Below the pieces are notes generated by a model that did no database searches, was not told where the DNA came from, and worked only from the letters and a program-made list of their open reading frames with translations. Shown one piece after another: positions 42,588 through 54,570 of a DNA stretch of 64,000 nt (the stretch's first letter is position 1; each line of letters starts with the position of its first letter). The stretch spans positions 2,633,236-2,697,235 of the forward strand of contig NC_030987.1 in the NCBI RefSeq assembly GCF_000149955.1, read 5' to 3'. The translations under genes and the position numbers were made by a program. The DNA is from Fusarium oxysporum f. sp. lycopersici 4287. Its lineage: Eukaryota; Ascomycota; Sordariomycetes; Hypocreales; Nectriaceae.

Positions 42588-43964
42588 CCGAGAAATCTTT
42601 GCGCGTTTGATAGACGAGTCATAAAAGCCGGGATGGGAATGAACCTGCCTATGGAGGTGATCGAAAATCGACCCTGAGTGTCTTCAACGTGTTCTGTCTT
42701 TGACCAGAGCCCGCCCCATTTATGTTGGAGAAGCAAATAGCCAAAGCCTGTAAGATTGGCTAAGTTGAGAGGTAACAAAGGAAGCGTCAGAGGCAGCAGA
42801 GGCGCAGTCATTCACGGCTCTCTTAGACGAGCCGTGGCTGTTTGCGGTGAATGACTCCAATCTCGATAAAGCGCGGCTCACAAGCCAGAGCCAGGTGATG
42901 GTCATTAGGTAGCCAACGGTGGGCGGGGACAATGGCCTGTGTCAGTAATGTGGTTTCGCCAAGGTATGGCTTGGGTCCGTCTTTGTCTCGTGAGGGAGCT
43001 GTTGGTTGACGGGGAATCAAGTAGATATTCTTAGACAAACGCTCAGCTCTCACTCAGCTTAGACTTCTGCTGGTTGGAAACAAAGTCGGCAGTTTCATGT
43101 AATCGATCAATCAACCAACATGAATTTGTTGTTGCTTGTTACAAGTTACAAAGTCTGGGGGGCAGTGCCCGTGCCTTAATCAAGGCTGAAGGCTGACCCC
43201 AAAGTCCCCGACCTCGCTATAATAAGGGAAGATCAGGCACAGAGTCAGCCTGCGCAAGCGCTGGTTCGCTGCATTTGAGTGACTGCAGCGACTGGCAACG
43301 CGCTAGTCTCACTTCGGCTCCATGTCACAGGCCTAAGCGCTTAGCCAATGGAACCTCAATAAAGGTACCTGGTCACCTCCATCTCACATCACCTAAGCCC
43401 AAGGTATTATTCAATTATTAGGCCAAAACACTAACTAGAACAGAAACGCCTCATCAGGCTTCTTAGGAAAAGACAGAGCATGGAATATGACCCATGGTCC
43501 TGGGCCTCATTACTAGGGTGCGGTGTTAGGTCTTACTTAAATATAGCTGTACACCTTTGCTTCAGCCACGTCATTTATACACTTCAATTTGCTACGATTG
43601 TGTTTGATCTTTCACTGTTTTCTCATAACAAGACCAACAACACCTTATAGGGCACTGCAACTAATAGACTCTGGTATGATGTATCCGTTCCGATGCACAT
43701 CCTTTGACCCATAGTCAAGGACATCTTCTATTGCAATGCCAGAGATGGTATCAATACCTCAATCAAGGGGCCTGCAAGTCTTTCCCGCACTCCCGAACCT
43801 GTGGCATCATATACAAGCTCTATCCATTTCGCCTTTATCATTCAATGCTTATCCTTATTAAACGTACACAGCCCGTGTGGCCTGGCACTTGTTCAGCTTT
43901 TTTTTGTCATCCGTGGAGTCTGAGGCTGAGGTTGAGCCCAGTCTCCCCTCATAAGACGATGTCC
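42588..43964. other. Intergenic region, deaminase promoter / Blm10 3' end
   Basis: About 1.4 kb with the deaminase promoter on the left and the Blm10 3' UTR on the right. A nested pair of perfect inverted repeats lies at 42807-42855. Other open frames start at non-ATG codons or lack domains. Confidence 0.55.
42807..42855. repeat. Nested, mutually exclusive inverted repeats
   Basis: CACGGCTC (42813-42820) pairs perfectly with GAGCCGTG (42829-42836) across an 8-base loop. GTCATTCAC (42807-42815) pairs perfectly with GTGAATGAC (42847-42855). The two share CAC at 42813-42815, so only one stem can form fully. It lies about 220 bp upstream of the deaminase start. No function is known. Confidence 0.6.
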
Positions 43965-46900
43965 TCAGGCAAAGTAGCTCTTCCAGAGTACTCCCTCAAG
44001 GTCCTCCAGTTGTTCTGAAGTAAAGTACTGGGCACTTGTTAGTAATGATTTCCTCTGTAATCATTGGAAGGGGATATACCTTTTGATCGACTGTCCAACT
44101 ATCCTGTCTCGTCTTTTTGAATTCGCTGAGAATTGTCTTTGTCGCTTTACCAACAACTCCAGGATCAGCAGCAGCCTTGCGCGCCAGCATTGCTAGTACC
44201 TCAGGCATCCATTCAGGTGGAGGGGTTGCATAAGGAAACGCCTCGATTAATGCGCCCAGCCCAAGGATTGCAGCATGACGTCTTGTGATTTGCTTATGAA
44301 TGTCGACTGGGGTATCTGTCCCAGCAAGATGGCGGTTTCGCTTCGGCATGGGATTGCGTTCCAGTTCATCTTCAAAGCGGGCCTTGAGACGTGCAATCGT
44401 AGGGTCACGGATACGGCGGGGGGAGCAGCGTATCATGCCTGCGAGCGTAGTAGATGCACAGGAACGCACCTCAAGCTGTGTATCGCCCAGCATGTCAGAC
44501 ACGGCGGTAAAGAGTGCTTCTCTTTGAGCGCCTCGCGTGAGGAAAATACGTCTAAAATAGATGACCTGCATATTGACCAGGGCTCGAAGCCGCTGGTGCC
44601 AGCTGCTCGACGTCTTTCCAATGCGGATGAGTGCATCGATAAATTCTGTGTCCTCGCCATCTCGGAAAGGAATATTGGGCAAATGACGGTATACGTGATA
44701 CGCAAGTCTCATAAGCTCCGGGTCTTCCTTGACATCCATCATGTGTAGTAATTCTTCCATGAAGGGGGTGGGGAAGAAAGGCACGAGCTGAGTACACTCG
44801 TGGGATGATAGTGTACAATCGAGCCACATAAGCACGGTTTTGGAACCCGAGGTATAAGAACTGGGGGTCTGCTGACCAGGTGTTCTCTCGTGTCGCCATT
44901 TCTCGAGTCGTTGGAAGACGTCTTTGATAGTGGCCGAGAACTCTTCCGTTGGTTGGTAAGGCCTGATACCGGTTGGCGAAGCAGCCTTGTTTTGTTCTAA
45001 CAGCTTGCTGACATTCTCGAATGACTCGTGGTATCGAGTCTTATAGATGACTGATAACACGCGACCAATAGCCTCTCGTACCGCCTTGTAGGGATGATCA
45101 ATGTGGGCGAGGAAGTCATCAAGAATTGGTTGGTCATGTCGGAAGTGCCAACCACCGTCCGCAACAATGAACTCCAGAAGTTGAACCTTTGATGATTCTT
45201 TGAAAGCCGCGTTTGATGTCATATCAAGTCGGAATGCTCTGAGAGTATCCACAATCTCGTGCGATCGACGTGGGTCCTTGGAGTCAAGAACGAGGTGTAG
45301 ACAAGTGAGCCAGTATTGCAAGTTATCGGGTGTCAGGTCGTCCGCAAAAATGTTCAACATGAACGGCGCAGCATACTCCCAAACGCGGTTTCGGATTTCG
45401 GGGGGATCATCACTGGAGCCCGCGAGCAAAGCGCCCATGATTTCCGAGGTCGCTCGATGCTGATGCTTGTCGTTGCCATCACCAAAAACCTCCTTTACCA
45501 GCTCCTTGACATCATCCAGAGTGACCAATGTTTTGCCGTAGTGCATCAGGTCAAAAACGTGCATCAATAAGTAGACATTGCTCATGCGGAATCTATCGGT
45601 CGACGCGTCTCGCGGTTCTTGCTTCAGATAGTCAAAGCACTGGGATAGCCACTCGCGATTCAAGATCCGGCCCATCTGATCTCGCACAACAGTTTCAACA
45701 TCATCGTATGCATTGAAAGGGAGCGGCTTCGCCCGGTAGGCTGTGAACTTCTTGCCCCATACTAGCCAGCCAGGGTGATCAGCGTCCACCATATACTCAG
45801 CCCCTTCGGGCTGCTTGAAAGCCTCGAGGAAATTGTGAGTAAATTCGGCGTCACCTTTTTCGACAGTAACTTGGATGCGGTTTCGGTCCCCAACTTCCTT
45901 TTCAAGAAGATAATTGCGATAATCATGGCCATAAACGGCTCGCATATCAACAGCTGTAAAGACCGATGTAAAAGCGCTCAGATAGTAGCCACGAAGCCCG
46001 GGATGAGGATCATTTGTGCCCTGAGCAACGAGATCGATAAACTCAGGGGGCGCCAAGGTATGGAATCGCAGACACAGGTTGGTGGCAAAAATTGCACATC
46101 GCGTAGCGATCTTCCAATGAGCACCCTTGGCACGCTCTGTCAATTCCAAGCCCAGTGTAGACTTGGACTTCTCGACTCTTGTTCTACGTTGCAGGATAAA
46201 TTGATGGCGACTATCAATGGCTGCAGCGACATCAGCAGCAGGTTTGATTGTATCCACAATTTCATCATTAATGATAATCATGCGCTCAAAGGGCTTGCCG
46301 AAGTCAATTAGAGTGTATAACGCTGACGAGCCCAGGTTTTGAATGGAAGGCTTATCAATACCCGCAGTCTCGATATACAATCGCATGGCTTCAGGGGCGA
46401 AGCGCCAATCCTTGAGGAGAGTTCTCAAAAGAGACGTGAACAATAGAGTGTACATGCCTCCCTTGATTCGGTCATGGTCGTTCGTTTCAAGTGCTTTCCT
46501 GAGACGCTCAAGAATAACAGGAATCACCAACGGCTTGCTGCCAATAAGTGACTTCAACGATGAGTCCTGAGCGCTCTGTGCAACTCGTCGTACATCAGCA
46601 TAAAGCGAAAGACTCGATTCGGCAAGATCAAGCAGCAGCCGTTTGTCAAGCTCGCTCTTCTGCCGCGATGAGGCGTTATGTTTACGTCGCAAAAGCTGAT
46701 ACGCCTCGGCACGCTTGATGAGAAGAGGTCGAGGATAGACTTTCCTCAAGCCTTTGATCTTGAAGGCGGCAATGTCAGATTTGTATAGTCGAACGTGCCT
46801 CTCTAGGGGATGAGCAGAGCGCTCAATGCCAACATCAGTAATCCAGGTACGATAAGCAGCGTACAGGGCGGTGAACGAATTCACATCATCTTCCTGGTTC

Positions 46901-49900
46901 TCGTTAAGGAAAGAGTGTGTTTTGGTCAGTAGATGACCTAATTCTTCTCGTAGATCGTGGATTCTGCTATAAGCAGGGTCACTGGATTTGAGGGCATAGC
47001 CTGCCTTGTAGCGGAACTGAGGTCGGAGTTCCTCGTCCTCAGCAACCTCAGCAAGAGGGTCTTCATCAATCATCATTTCGTCATCATCTTCCCGAGCCAC
47101 ATCGTGGTCATCCTCTGTATTTCCGGTCATGATACCCGCAGCACGCTCAGGGTCGAACATGGTGGCCATGCCTGACGTGACCAGGCGGATTTGCTGCATA
47201 AGCCGAGAAACCTCATCTGACCACTCCTTGTTCTTGCCAGTGCGGCTCACTGGTGGGTTGTCGCTCATGAGTGATTCCAGTTGATCTTTCGCAGATTTTG
47301 TTTGGGAAGCAAAGAGTTCAACGGCAAATTCGATCTCGGCAGGAGAGGGCTGGTGCCACCGAATGCTGAGATCGGCTGGGGCAGTTGTCTTTCCCCAATC
47401 ATCAACATCGAGACCACGTTCGATGACCTCGGGCTCGTACAGAGCGTGATCGATGGGATAGGTGTGCGTCAAGTTGAGCAAGAGATGATGGATGTAATTG
47501 GAGACCAGAATAGTGGGCAGACCACGACATTTCTCTTGCATGTATTCCGCGATGCCCAGGAGCTCATCTTTGTATTTTAAGACCTCACTTCCGACATGAA
47601 CAACTGCCATGGCAAGCATGCTGACATACCACACCAATGCTCGATCTCGGGGCAAATAGTCTGTTCCACTACTTCGGTCGGACGCGGCGTTGTTATAGTC
47701 AATCTCGTTACGGATATTGACAACAAGCATGGGAATGAAGACCTTCAGAGTTTTCTCTGGGTTGACCTTGCAGAGCGCATTCAAGATCCATGCCATTGCA
47801 TCTCGTGCTTGATGGACCACATGGCTTGAAACAAACGTTGCCACCTTCTCCAGAGCCATGTCAAAAAGTTCCGGTGACAACGATGCGAACAGGGGCGACA
47901 ATGCAGCCGGCAAAGCGTTGATGACATTGTCTTCAGGGGTTCCGCCACGGACTTGGTTTGCGTCAGGCAAATTCTCGAGGAGAGTGAACACTTTCCCGAG
48001 AAGTGTCAGGATGAACTCGCCAAAGCCAGTGGTCGACGATCTCAAAATACTGGCCTCGTCTTCGTCACTGAGTTCGTTTTTATAGTCAAACTTCACATTC
48101 TGACCTTCGCGCTCCATGCGATCCATCTGGCCTTGGACCCACTCCATGGCTAGTGTTGTATCATGGATGTGGCTTCCTTCCTTAACCAATGGTACCATAG
48201 GAATGCTATACGCGACACTTTGAATGAAGTTGAGCGTGTATTGGGTCTTGTTGAGATCGTTGGCATCGATACCGGGGAGAGCCAGAGCCAAAAGAGCCGT
48301 GATGTGACATCTATAACCCTTATGCTTGGACATGATGTTGGCAATCATCTGTAGTCCATTCAGACTTGAGGTGGTTCTGTGTACCTCCACAAGTCCCTGA
48401 AGACTAGGGTAGAAACGCTGCAATGCACCGGGCAAAACCAGGTCCGGTTCGAGATATGCAAGTCCTTGCAAGGCGCTGTAGTAATAGTAAGACACGCGGC
48501 TGCTTTTGGAGAAAAGACCCATGAATGTCACTTCTTTGAGTGCCATCACAAAACGCTTTTTCAAGCCATCGTTGATTTTACGATCTTCGGGGAGATCCAG
48601 CTCACCGCTCTGCTCACGATTCCATCGGGAGACGAACGCCTCAGTGAGGTAGAGGGTCAACTGACCAAGCATGGTGGTCCATGAGCCCTGGTTGGAGGGG
48701 TGAAAGAAAGTATCGATAGACTCCATAAGGCCTTCCAAGTGTGAGATGATAGAATCATCTTCCTTCAGGCAAGCCGGAGACAAAGAGCTCACGATCAAGC
48801 GGGATATCATATAGGCCACTGGATACTTCTTCTTATCTTTCTCAACATAGATGCCTGCCCCAGAAAGATAGTCCAGAGGAGTATACGGAGAATTGGCTTG
48901 GCCCACGGGGATTTGTGTGAGCCTGAGAATGGCTGTGAAAATGAGGTCGGATTGGTCCTTTGAAAAGATGCCATGGCTTCCAAATGGGACATAGGAGCAG
49001 GCTATGTGGTCTCGAGCAATACGAGACAGCAGGTCAATGAAGAAGATATCGAATGCCTTCGATCGATTGATGATGGACCACAAGTGGAAGAGCGTGGGGA
49101 AGATATCGGCTGGTTGAGACTGAGGTTCGTTGATGGGGGCGGGGTGACTTGGCAGCAAAGCATTCAAAACACCTGCTACGATGTAGGCGTTTGGCAGCTC
49201 ATTAACACTGAAGAATGGCAAGAACTCCTCCAGCATCGCTCGACGTTCGGAAGGATCGAAATACGTATGGGCATGTGTGCACAGCTTGAGCAGCTGTTTA
49301 GCGGAACGCTTGCGGTTGCTCTGGTGCGCTGGGACTTCTGAGGGGAGAATCCATGCTTTGATTTCGTTCCACAATGGCCTCCATTCAAGAACAAGATCTT
49401 CTCCTGGCTTCAAATAATGATTCTTCCTACAAGATGTGAATTAATGTCATCGAAATGTTGTCAGCACACGTACCTCGTTAGAGTGAGGACCATGCGCAAG
49501 AAGCGGTCCGAGGCGGTTGCATCTAGGCCGGGAGCCAATGCAAGGGAATAATAAAGTTTAGCTAGCTTTGCTCTCTGTTCTCTCGTCATTTCAAACTTGA
49601 GGTTGAGCCATCCCTGGAGCTCTTTCGTCCAATGGAGAGCTCCTGGGGAGAAGTCTTCCGCTCTGATAGCAATGTATAGCTGTTTGAGGATACCCTGCAG
49701 AGCAGCATCGCGTTGAGCTTCTTCTTCGACTTCGAATGGGAGCTGCGAGAAGTATGCAAAGGTTCGGGGCCGATATCGTTTCTTGTCGTCTTCATCGGTC
49801 TTAAGGTAAGGAATACCCGGGGACGTGGATCGTGAGATGGGCTCATATGGGAGGAAGTTTGCTAGTAGGTTAGATGCAGTTGTAGGCGGCATAGAACTGT

Positions 49901-49937
49901 GAGAACCCGAGGGGCGAGGACCAATGTTCTCATCCAT
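43965..49937 (-). CDS. BLM10: Proteasome activator Blm10/PA200
   Basis: Exons 49474-49937, 44080-49426 and 43965-44027 (introns 47 and 52 bp) encode 1,957 residues, within the family's usual range. Blm10/PA200 is a HEAT-repeat dome that caps the 20S proteasome and inserts its C-terminus between alpha subunits. Seen: helical repeat-like sequence throughout; an acidic loop (about 800-840) with REDDDEMMIDEDP; and the conserved C-terminal block beginning YFTSEQLEDLEGVLWKSYFA, created by the last intron (branch ACTAAC). The final residues are Tyr-Phe-Ala, where yeast Blm10 ends Tyr-Tyr-Ala (the HbYX motif). The start ATG 49937 has G at -3; the frame is open a little further left but without ATG. 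Without the last intron the frame would end in unrelated residues, so the splice is well supported. Confidence 0.93.
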
Positions 49938-51742
49938 GGCGGGCAAATGGATGCGAGGGTAAATAATGCAGTGATCGATAAATGATGCGATTCACTCGAA
50001 TACCGCCGGGCAGCCAAGAGCGGGCGGCTCAGCTCAGCTGGGCTCAGCGCAACAGCTCAGGCGGGACGTTTATTGAATCGCAAGGCGGGGCGGCGAAGAA
50101 CGGGTGGTGGGCATTGAGCTTATTCTGAAGTCGACGTCGATATGTACAATCAATATGCAGGACGTGGCGACCTGGACTTGAGGATACTTTCAGAGTTAAG
50201 CAATATATGCAAAGGCAAAAGTAAAAGTGGGAGGAGTTGAAGGATTAAGAAGCGGGCTGGGCGACCGTAAATGGTGATGGATGATGCAGCAGCAGTAGCC
50301 TGGCCTGGCGGACACATCTAACTTACGCATACTCAGAGCTACAGGTTCCACTTTTCCGGGGCCAGTACGCGCATCAGCCCCAGAGAAAAGAAGGGGATTT
50401 AAACCGACGGGACAGTCGATCAGGAGCATGTGCGAAATATGGATCGTAATCAGTGAAGCCTACCTAGGTGAGCTTAATTAAATCCAGGGTCTTCACTTTG
50501 ACCTATAGCGTGTTTCTTTGATCTCAATGTTGCATTGCACTCTGTCGCATCGCCTTGATTCTCTGTTCTTCAGACTTTGTATGCACATCAAATCCCCTCT
50601 ATCGCTGTATGCATGCAACTATGGAGAAGTGATTGCCATCCGTCCCGTCGTAGGTAAATCACAAAGGGTTCAAAGGATTCGGTACGGGAATAACCGTAGA
50701 GTTGAGCGGTAATACGCAGAGAATCACCCCGCTTGAGTTTTGAGGCTTTCCATGATCAGCTGTTCACTTCATTTTGTAGCTGACCATCGAGTGAAACCTC
50801 GGACCCTTTGTCCCATTACTCGACCTTGCTTGCTGTCCTTAGTAACGGCGACTTGCATTTGTGGCTGATTGGTTCCACTTTGTTGGTGTGATTCTTATCC
50901 CCATTCAAGCCCGAAAAAACGTCAATGCTATCACAAGCGCAGCGTGTGATGGTGATACTGCTTTCCCCCGAGTACTATGGACCAAGCTGAGCCGGTTTGT
51001 ATTCTCGTCCCTTCTATTCAAACACATTCATCCAATCAGTTTCTATCCCAGTCAAAACGAAGACGGGATACCCAAGGCAGCGGGACAGCGTTGTCATCTA
51101 CGTCAATGCTAAAGGCTCCAATAGGAAATTATGCAAGACAGCCTGAACAGCATGCTTACTCTTCATGTCTCAAAAATGGCCAACTGATTCGTAGGCATGA
51201 CATCCAAAAGCACCGCCATCGGTGGTCCGAGGTAGTCCGAATTTACCGCGTCAAACACGCAAGCTTCCTTTGCCTAAGCCAGCTTGAAGCTCTCGCTTTG
51301 GGTGTTTACCATCACACTTCTTATGATTGCGTTTCTCTATTACTGCCTGCTACATCTGTAAGCATTCACTAGTCAGGATAAAATGCTACATTACACAGCG
51401 GTTAGATGAATAGAACTATACATCCTATTAAGCTCGAGGTTAAAGACCCCTCGATCTTTGACCCAGCATTCCCCAATGGTAATCATACTCTCAATCCGGT
51501 CAGCATTATCAAGGGCCCCACCATCTGGAAGGGTCCTCCGTGAAGATGTGCCATTCCGGAGGAGGAAAGGCTCCACTTCGCCGTGTTTCCGGCTCGAGGT
51601 GTCCGTTCTCACCAACTGAGTCGTCAGTTTCATGTTCAGAGAAGATTAGTTCTTTGCGAGACCAGGAATATGTCATGTGCGAAGATAATAAGTCCTTTTG
51701 AGGACAAGGTATATTTATATTACAATCATCACTATCGATGTA
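49938..51742. other. Intergenic region, Blm10 promoter
   Basis: About 1.8 kb. The left part is upstream of Blm10, with a run of overlapping CAGCTC/GCTCAGC words at 50028-50062. The right part is the 3' region of the minus-strand gene ending at 51743. A plus-strand open frame at 50977-51372 has no recognisable content. No exact copy of the yeast proteasome element GGTGGCAAA was seen. Confidence 0.5.
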
Positions 51743-53446
51743 TCAATACTCGAACTTGTGTCCATATATATCTTCAGCCTGCGCATGGGAGTTGCTTCTC
51801 CGGCGGAAAATCTTGTCTGCAAAATTCCGCACACTAATGCTCACACGTCTTGTCGGTGGCCTGTCTGACTTAATATCGAGGGTCTCTAGCGGAGGTCTTC
51901 CATCCTCGCTGACACGCGGCGTCACAAACCGCTTGACAAACCCGGCATTGTAGGACACCGACCTTCGACGTGCGGGCATGTCCGATGTGCAACTGTCCAA
52001 AGAACTACTTGCCGGGCTTGTGTTGACATGCGGTAATTGATGTGAAGGATTAACAAGGGGAAGGCTTGGGCGAGCAGGGAACGTCTGAGCTCTCTGCGGA
52101 CCACCACCATTACTAAGTGTGCGTTTTTGTAACGTCGATGGTGTCCTGCAGATTCCCGAAGCTGGCAATCCACTTTGTCTAAGGTTGACCCAAGATGCAG
52201 TTGCAACCATCAGAAGTTTGATGTCTTCTGGGACCACTTTCGTCAACCGTGACTGAATTTCAGGTGGGTTCGAGACGATCCAGTCGCTGGCAAGCTTAGA
52301 ATCTAGTGGTGTGTTTCGAGTTGGAGGATAGCGACCGCTTGAGGTCGACATGGTATTATAAGTGTCAAAGACGTCCAGCGTATTTGACATGAGGGAACCC
52401 ATGATGGGGTGCCGTCTTGTGTCGGGGTGTATCATACTAAATGTCCACTTGACTTCCGCGGGCAACGGGCTCGGTGGTGGTGTTTGTTCTCCGGTATTCC
52501 TAGGCATGGGGGATGTTGGCGTTGAAGTCTTCTTGACCCATCGTGCCGTACTGATTCGTCCTCGCTCGTCAACTCCAATGAACTCATATGAGCCATTGGC
52601 CATCAAACTTGACTCCCAGGTCGATCCATCTTCCATCACGATTTCGGCGGACTCGTCACCCATTTGGGGAAGTGGGCTAATAACTGCAACGACGTCCCTT
52701 TGGTCGAGCGAGTCTTCGGTATCGAGAGATCCTGGAGATGCTGGCGTGTCGTAGTCCTCACTGCGAACAATAAGAAGATCGTTCATGCCTAGGACTGGCT
52801 TTGTACGGAACAGGTGGGGGCAACGCTTGGCCATGCGAGGAACAATCTGAGAGCCCGTGATGAGGCTGGACGGTACTACATCAAATGCGGGTATTGGGCG
52901 CTTCTCGCCGACTTCTTGTAATTGAAGGAGCAGTCGTGGGCGGAGATGAACCAAGCGGCGTTGTCTGGCTCCTGGTCGAGGTGCTGGGTGTGCAAGAAGA
53001 AATTGTGTAGATTTTCTGAAGGTGCGCTTCCTCCTCCTTCTTCGAGGTGCTGTGGATGAATCACTTAGTTCACTTATATCTGAGCAGGCAGCAGAGCCTT
53101 CGTCTTCGCTCTGAACCTCTGACGGTGGCAGGTCGTCATCAGTCTCCGGTTCACGAAAGCGAACAGAGAGATCTCGCCGAGGCATGTACTCAGACTTGGG
53201 CCTGGGGCGAGAAGTCCGGCGCACCGGTGTCACTGTAGTCGCAGGCGGGAGTTTCTCATGGTATGACATTGGTCGGAGTTGTGGTAAGGAAGTAACGTCT
53301 GCTGATAATGGCCTTGTTGTTTTATCAGCATCTGACCGACGTCGAAGCGCTGATCGGAGGAAGGGCAACGCTCCTTGGGGCGCTTGTGTCTGTCGATTTG
53401 TCGAGTACTCGTGGCCGTGAAGGCTAGCACCAGCATGCAGGAACAT
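51743..53446 (-). CDS. Largely disordered fungal protein of unknown function
   Basis: A single-exon gene of 567 residues that I do not recognise. About 1-170 is basic and low complexity (ALRRRSDAD, PRRRRRKRTFRK), with an acidic Ser patch (SEDEGSAACSDISELSDS). The middle (about 170-420) looks folded: FDVVPSSLITGSQIVPRMAK, DVVAVISPLPQMG, EIVMEDGSTWESSLMANGSY, VKWTFSMIHPDTRRHPIMGS, and a helical block PPEIQSRLTKVVPEDIKLLM. The C-terminal ~130 residues are Ser/Pro/Arg-rich again. Length, single exon and layout suggest a conserved filamentous-fungal protein, perhaps a scaffold or regulator. I chose ATG 53446 as the first in the frame. It is preceded by an unusually long gene-free region with purine-rich tracts. 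Function not assigned. Confidence 0.75.
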   Translation of the reverse strand: MFLHAGASLHGHEYSTNRQTQAPQGALPFLRSALRRRSDADKTTRPLSADVTSLPQLRPMSYHEKLPPATTVTPVRRTSRPRPKSEYMPRRDLSVRFREPETDDDLPPSEVQSEDEGSAACSDISELSDSSTAPRRRRRKRTFRKSTQFLLAHPAPRPGARQRRLVHLRPRLLLQLQEVGEKRPIPAFDVVPSSLITGSQIVPRMAKRCPHLFRTKPVLGMNDLLIVRSEDYDTPASPGSLDTEDSLDQRDVVAVISPLPQMGDESAEIVMEDGSTWESSLMANGSYEFIGVDERGRISTARWVKKTSTPTSPMPRNTGEQTPPPSPLPAEVKWTFSMIHPDTRRHPIMGSLMSNTLDVFDTYNTMSTSSGRYPPTRNTPLDSKLASDWIVSNPPEIQSRLTKVVPEDIKLLMVATASWVNLRQSGLPASGICRTPSTLQKRTLSNGGGPQRAQTFPARPSLPLVNPSHQLPHVNTSPASSSLDSCTSDMPARRRSVSYNAGFVKRFVTPRVSEDGRPPLETLDIKSDRPPTRRVSISVRNFADKIFRRRSNSHAQAEDIYGHKFEY

Positions 53447-54489
53447 GATAGCCAAGCCAAGTTCGGGTCGAGCTCATGCAGCAGCTCAATCAAAGGTGTC
53501 GTTGGTATTAGACAGAAGATCAACTCTGTCGTCAAATAGGGCTGAGTGATGATTGATGGCGAATGTAAACAAATACAAAGACCACGAAGTGAAGCAGGTC
53601 AAGTTATGATATGTGTTTCAGTGGCTTTCAAAGCCGAATACGCAACTAAAGCACAGGGCGTGATCGAGCAATAAAGTAACCGATCTGGCGGGATGTTAAG
53701 CCGGGGAAGATGTGGTCCGATGAGACCAGGATGAGCGAGATGGGATGATACGGAAATGGTCGACCCGCCGTGGCAGCCAGCACTTGGACAATACACGAAC
53801 CGGCAGATGACGAGATGTTGGGTAAGGTGTCAAGAGATAAGAGGTTGGCCCAATATCGTCAGGGGAGGTGTAGCCCTGTTTAGTATGGTGGATAGGAAGA
53901 AAGTTGGTATTACAAGAGACCGCGCGCAACTCTGTGTATGAACTGATCGCGTGGGGTCTGTCAAGTATTAAAGTCAGCTTTGAATAAAGCGGTCACCGTA
54001 AAAGACGGATGAAAAGCGAAAATGGTTGAGCGGCGGAAAGCTAGCTGTTAGGCGTTATGGGCTCATGGGTAAGGTGAAGATTATACGGTCAAGAAGACAA
54101 GGACTCGAAGCGGTGGAAGATACTCGGGTGTATATCAGAAGCAGACGCGATGATGGGCAGATCCAGGGGTCAAGCTGGGGTAAGCAGTGGCTTGCCTGGA
54201 CTGTCATGACATGGCCGTCAAGAAGGCATCAACGGAATCCGCCTCAAAGCCAGGGATAGGGCGGTCAAGCCGCTCAGGCACAGCTCAACGATGCCGCGAG
54301 ACTCCATCCGCTAATCAATAGAAGGGCCAGGGGTAGAAAGAGCGGCGCCGGGAGCAACATGCCGTAGACACGCGAAAACAGGGGACAGAAGAAGCGAGGA
54401 CGACTTACGTATTAGTGCATGCGCAGCATCGAAAAGTGTTGAGTCTGGCGGCTAAAGGCCCAAAGGATGAAGTGAATTATTTGCGAGGC

Positions 54490-54570
54490 TGGGAAATAGA
54501 AAAAGAGAAAGTCAAAGGGAAACAGAACGAGAAAAGAAAAGGAGGAGCTAGAGAAAGTAAAAGGGTGGTA
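54490..54570 (-). promoter_or_regulatory. CT-rich tract upstream of the disordered-protein gene
   Basis: About 80 bases are almost all purine on the plus strand, hence pyrimidine on the strand of the gene starting at 53446. CT-rich blocks just before transcription starts are common in filamentous-fungal promoters. At about 1.05 kb upstream this would imply a long 5' UTR. Inferred, not shown. Confidence 0.35.

Noticed and set aside
42823..43053. 76-codon minus-strand frame upstream of the deaminase
   Set aside because: It begins at GTG, has no ATG or domain, and no splice link to the deaminase could be found.
50095..50110. GGTGGTGGGC near the Blm10 promoter as a proteasome-associated control element
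   Set aside because: It does not match GGTGGCAAA, and no exact copy was found on either strand in the upstream region.
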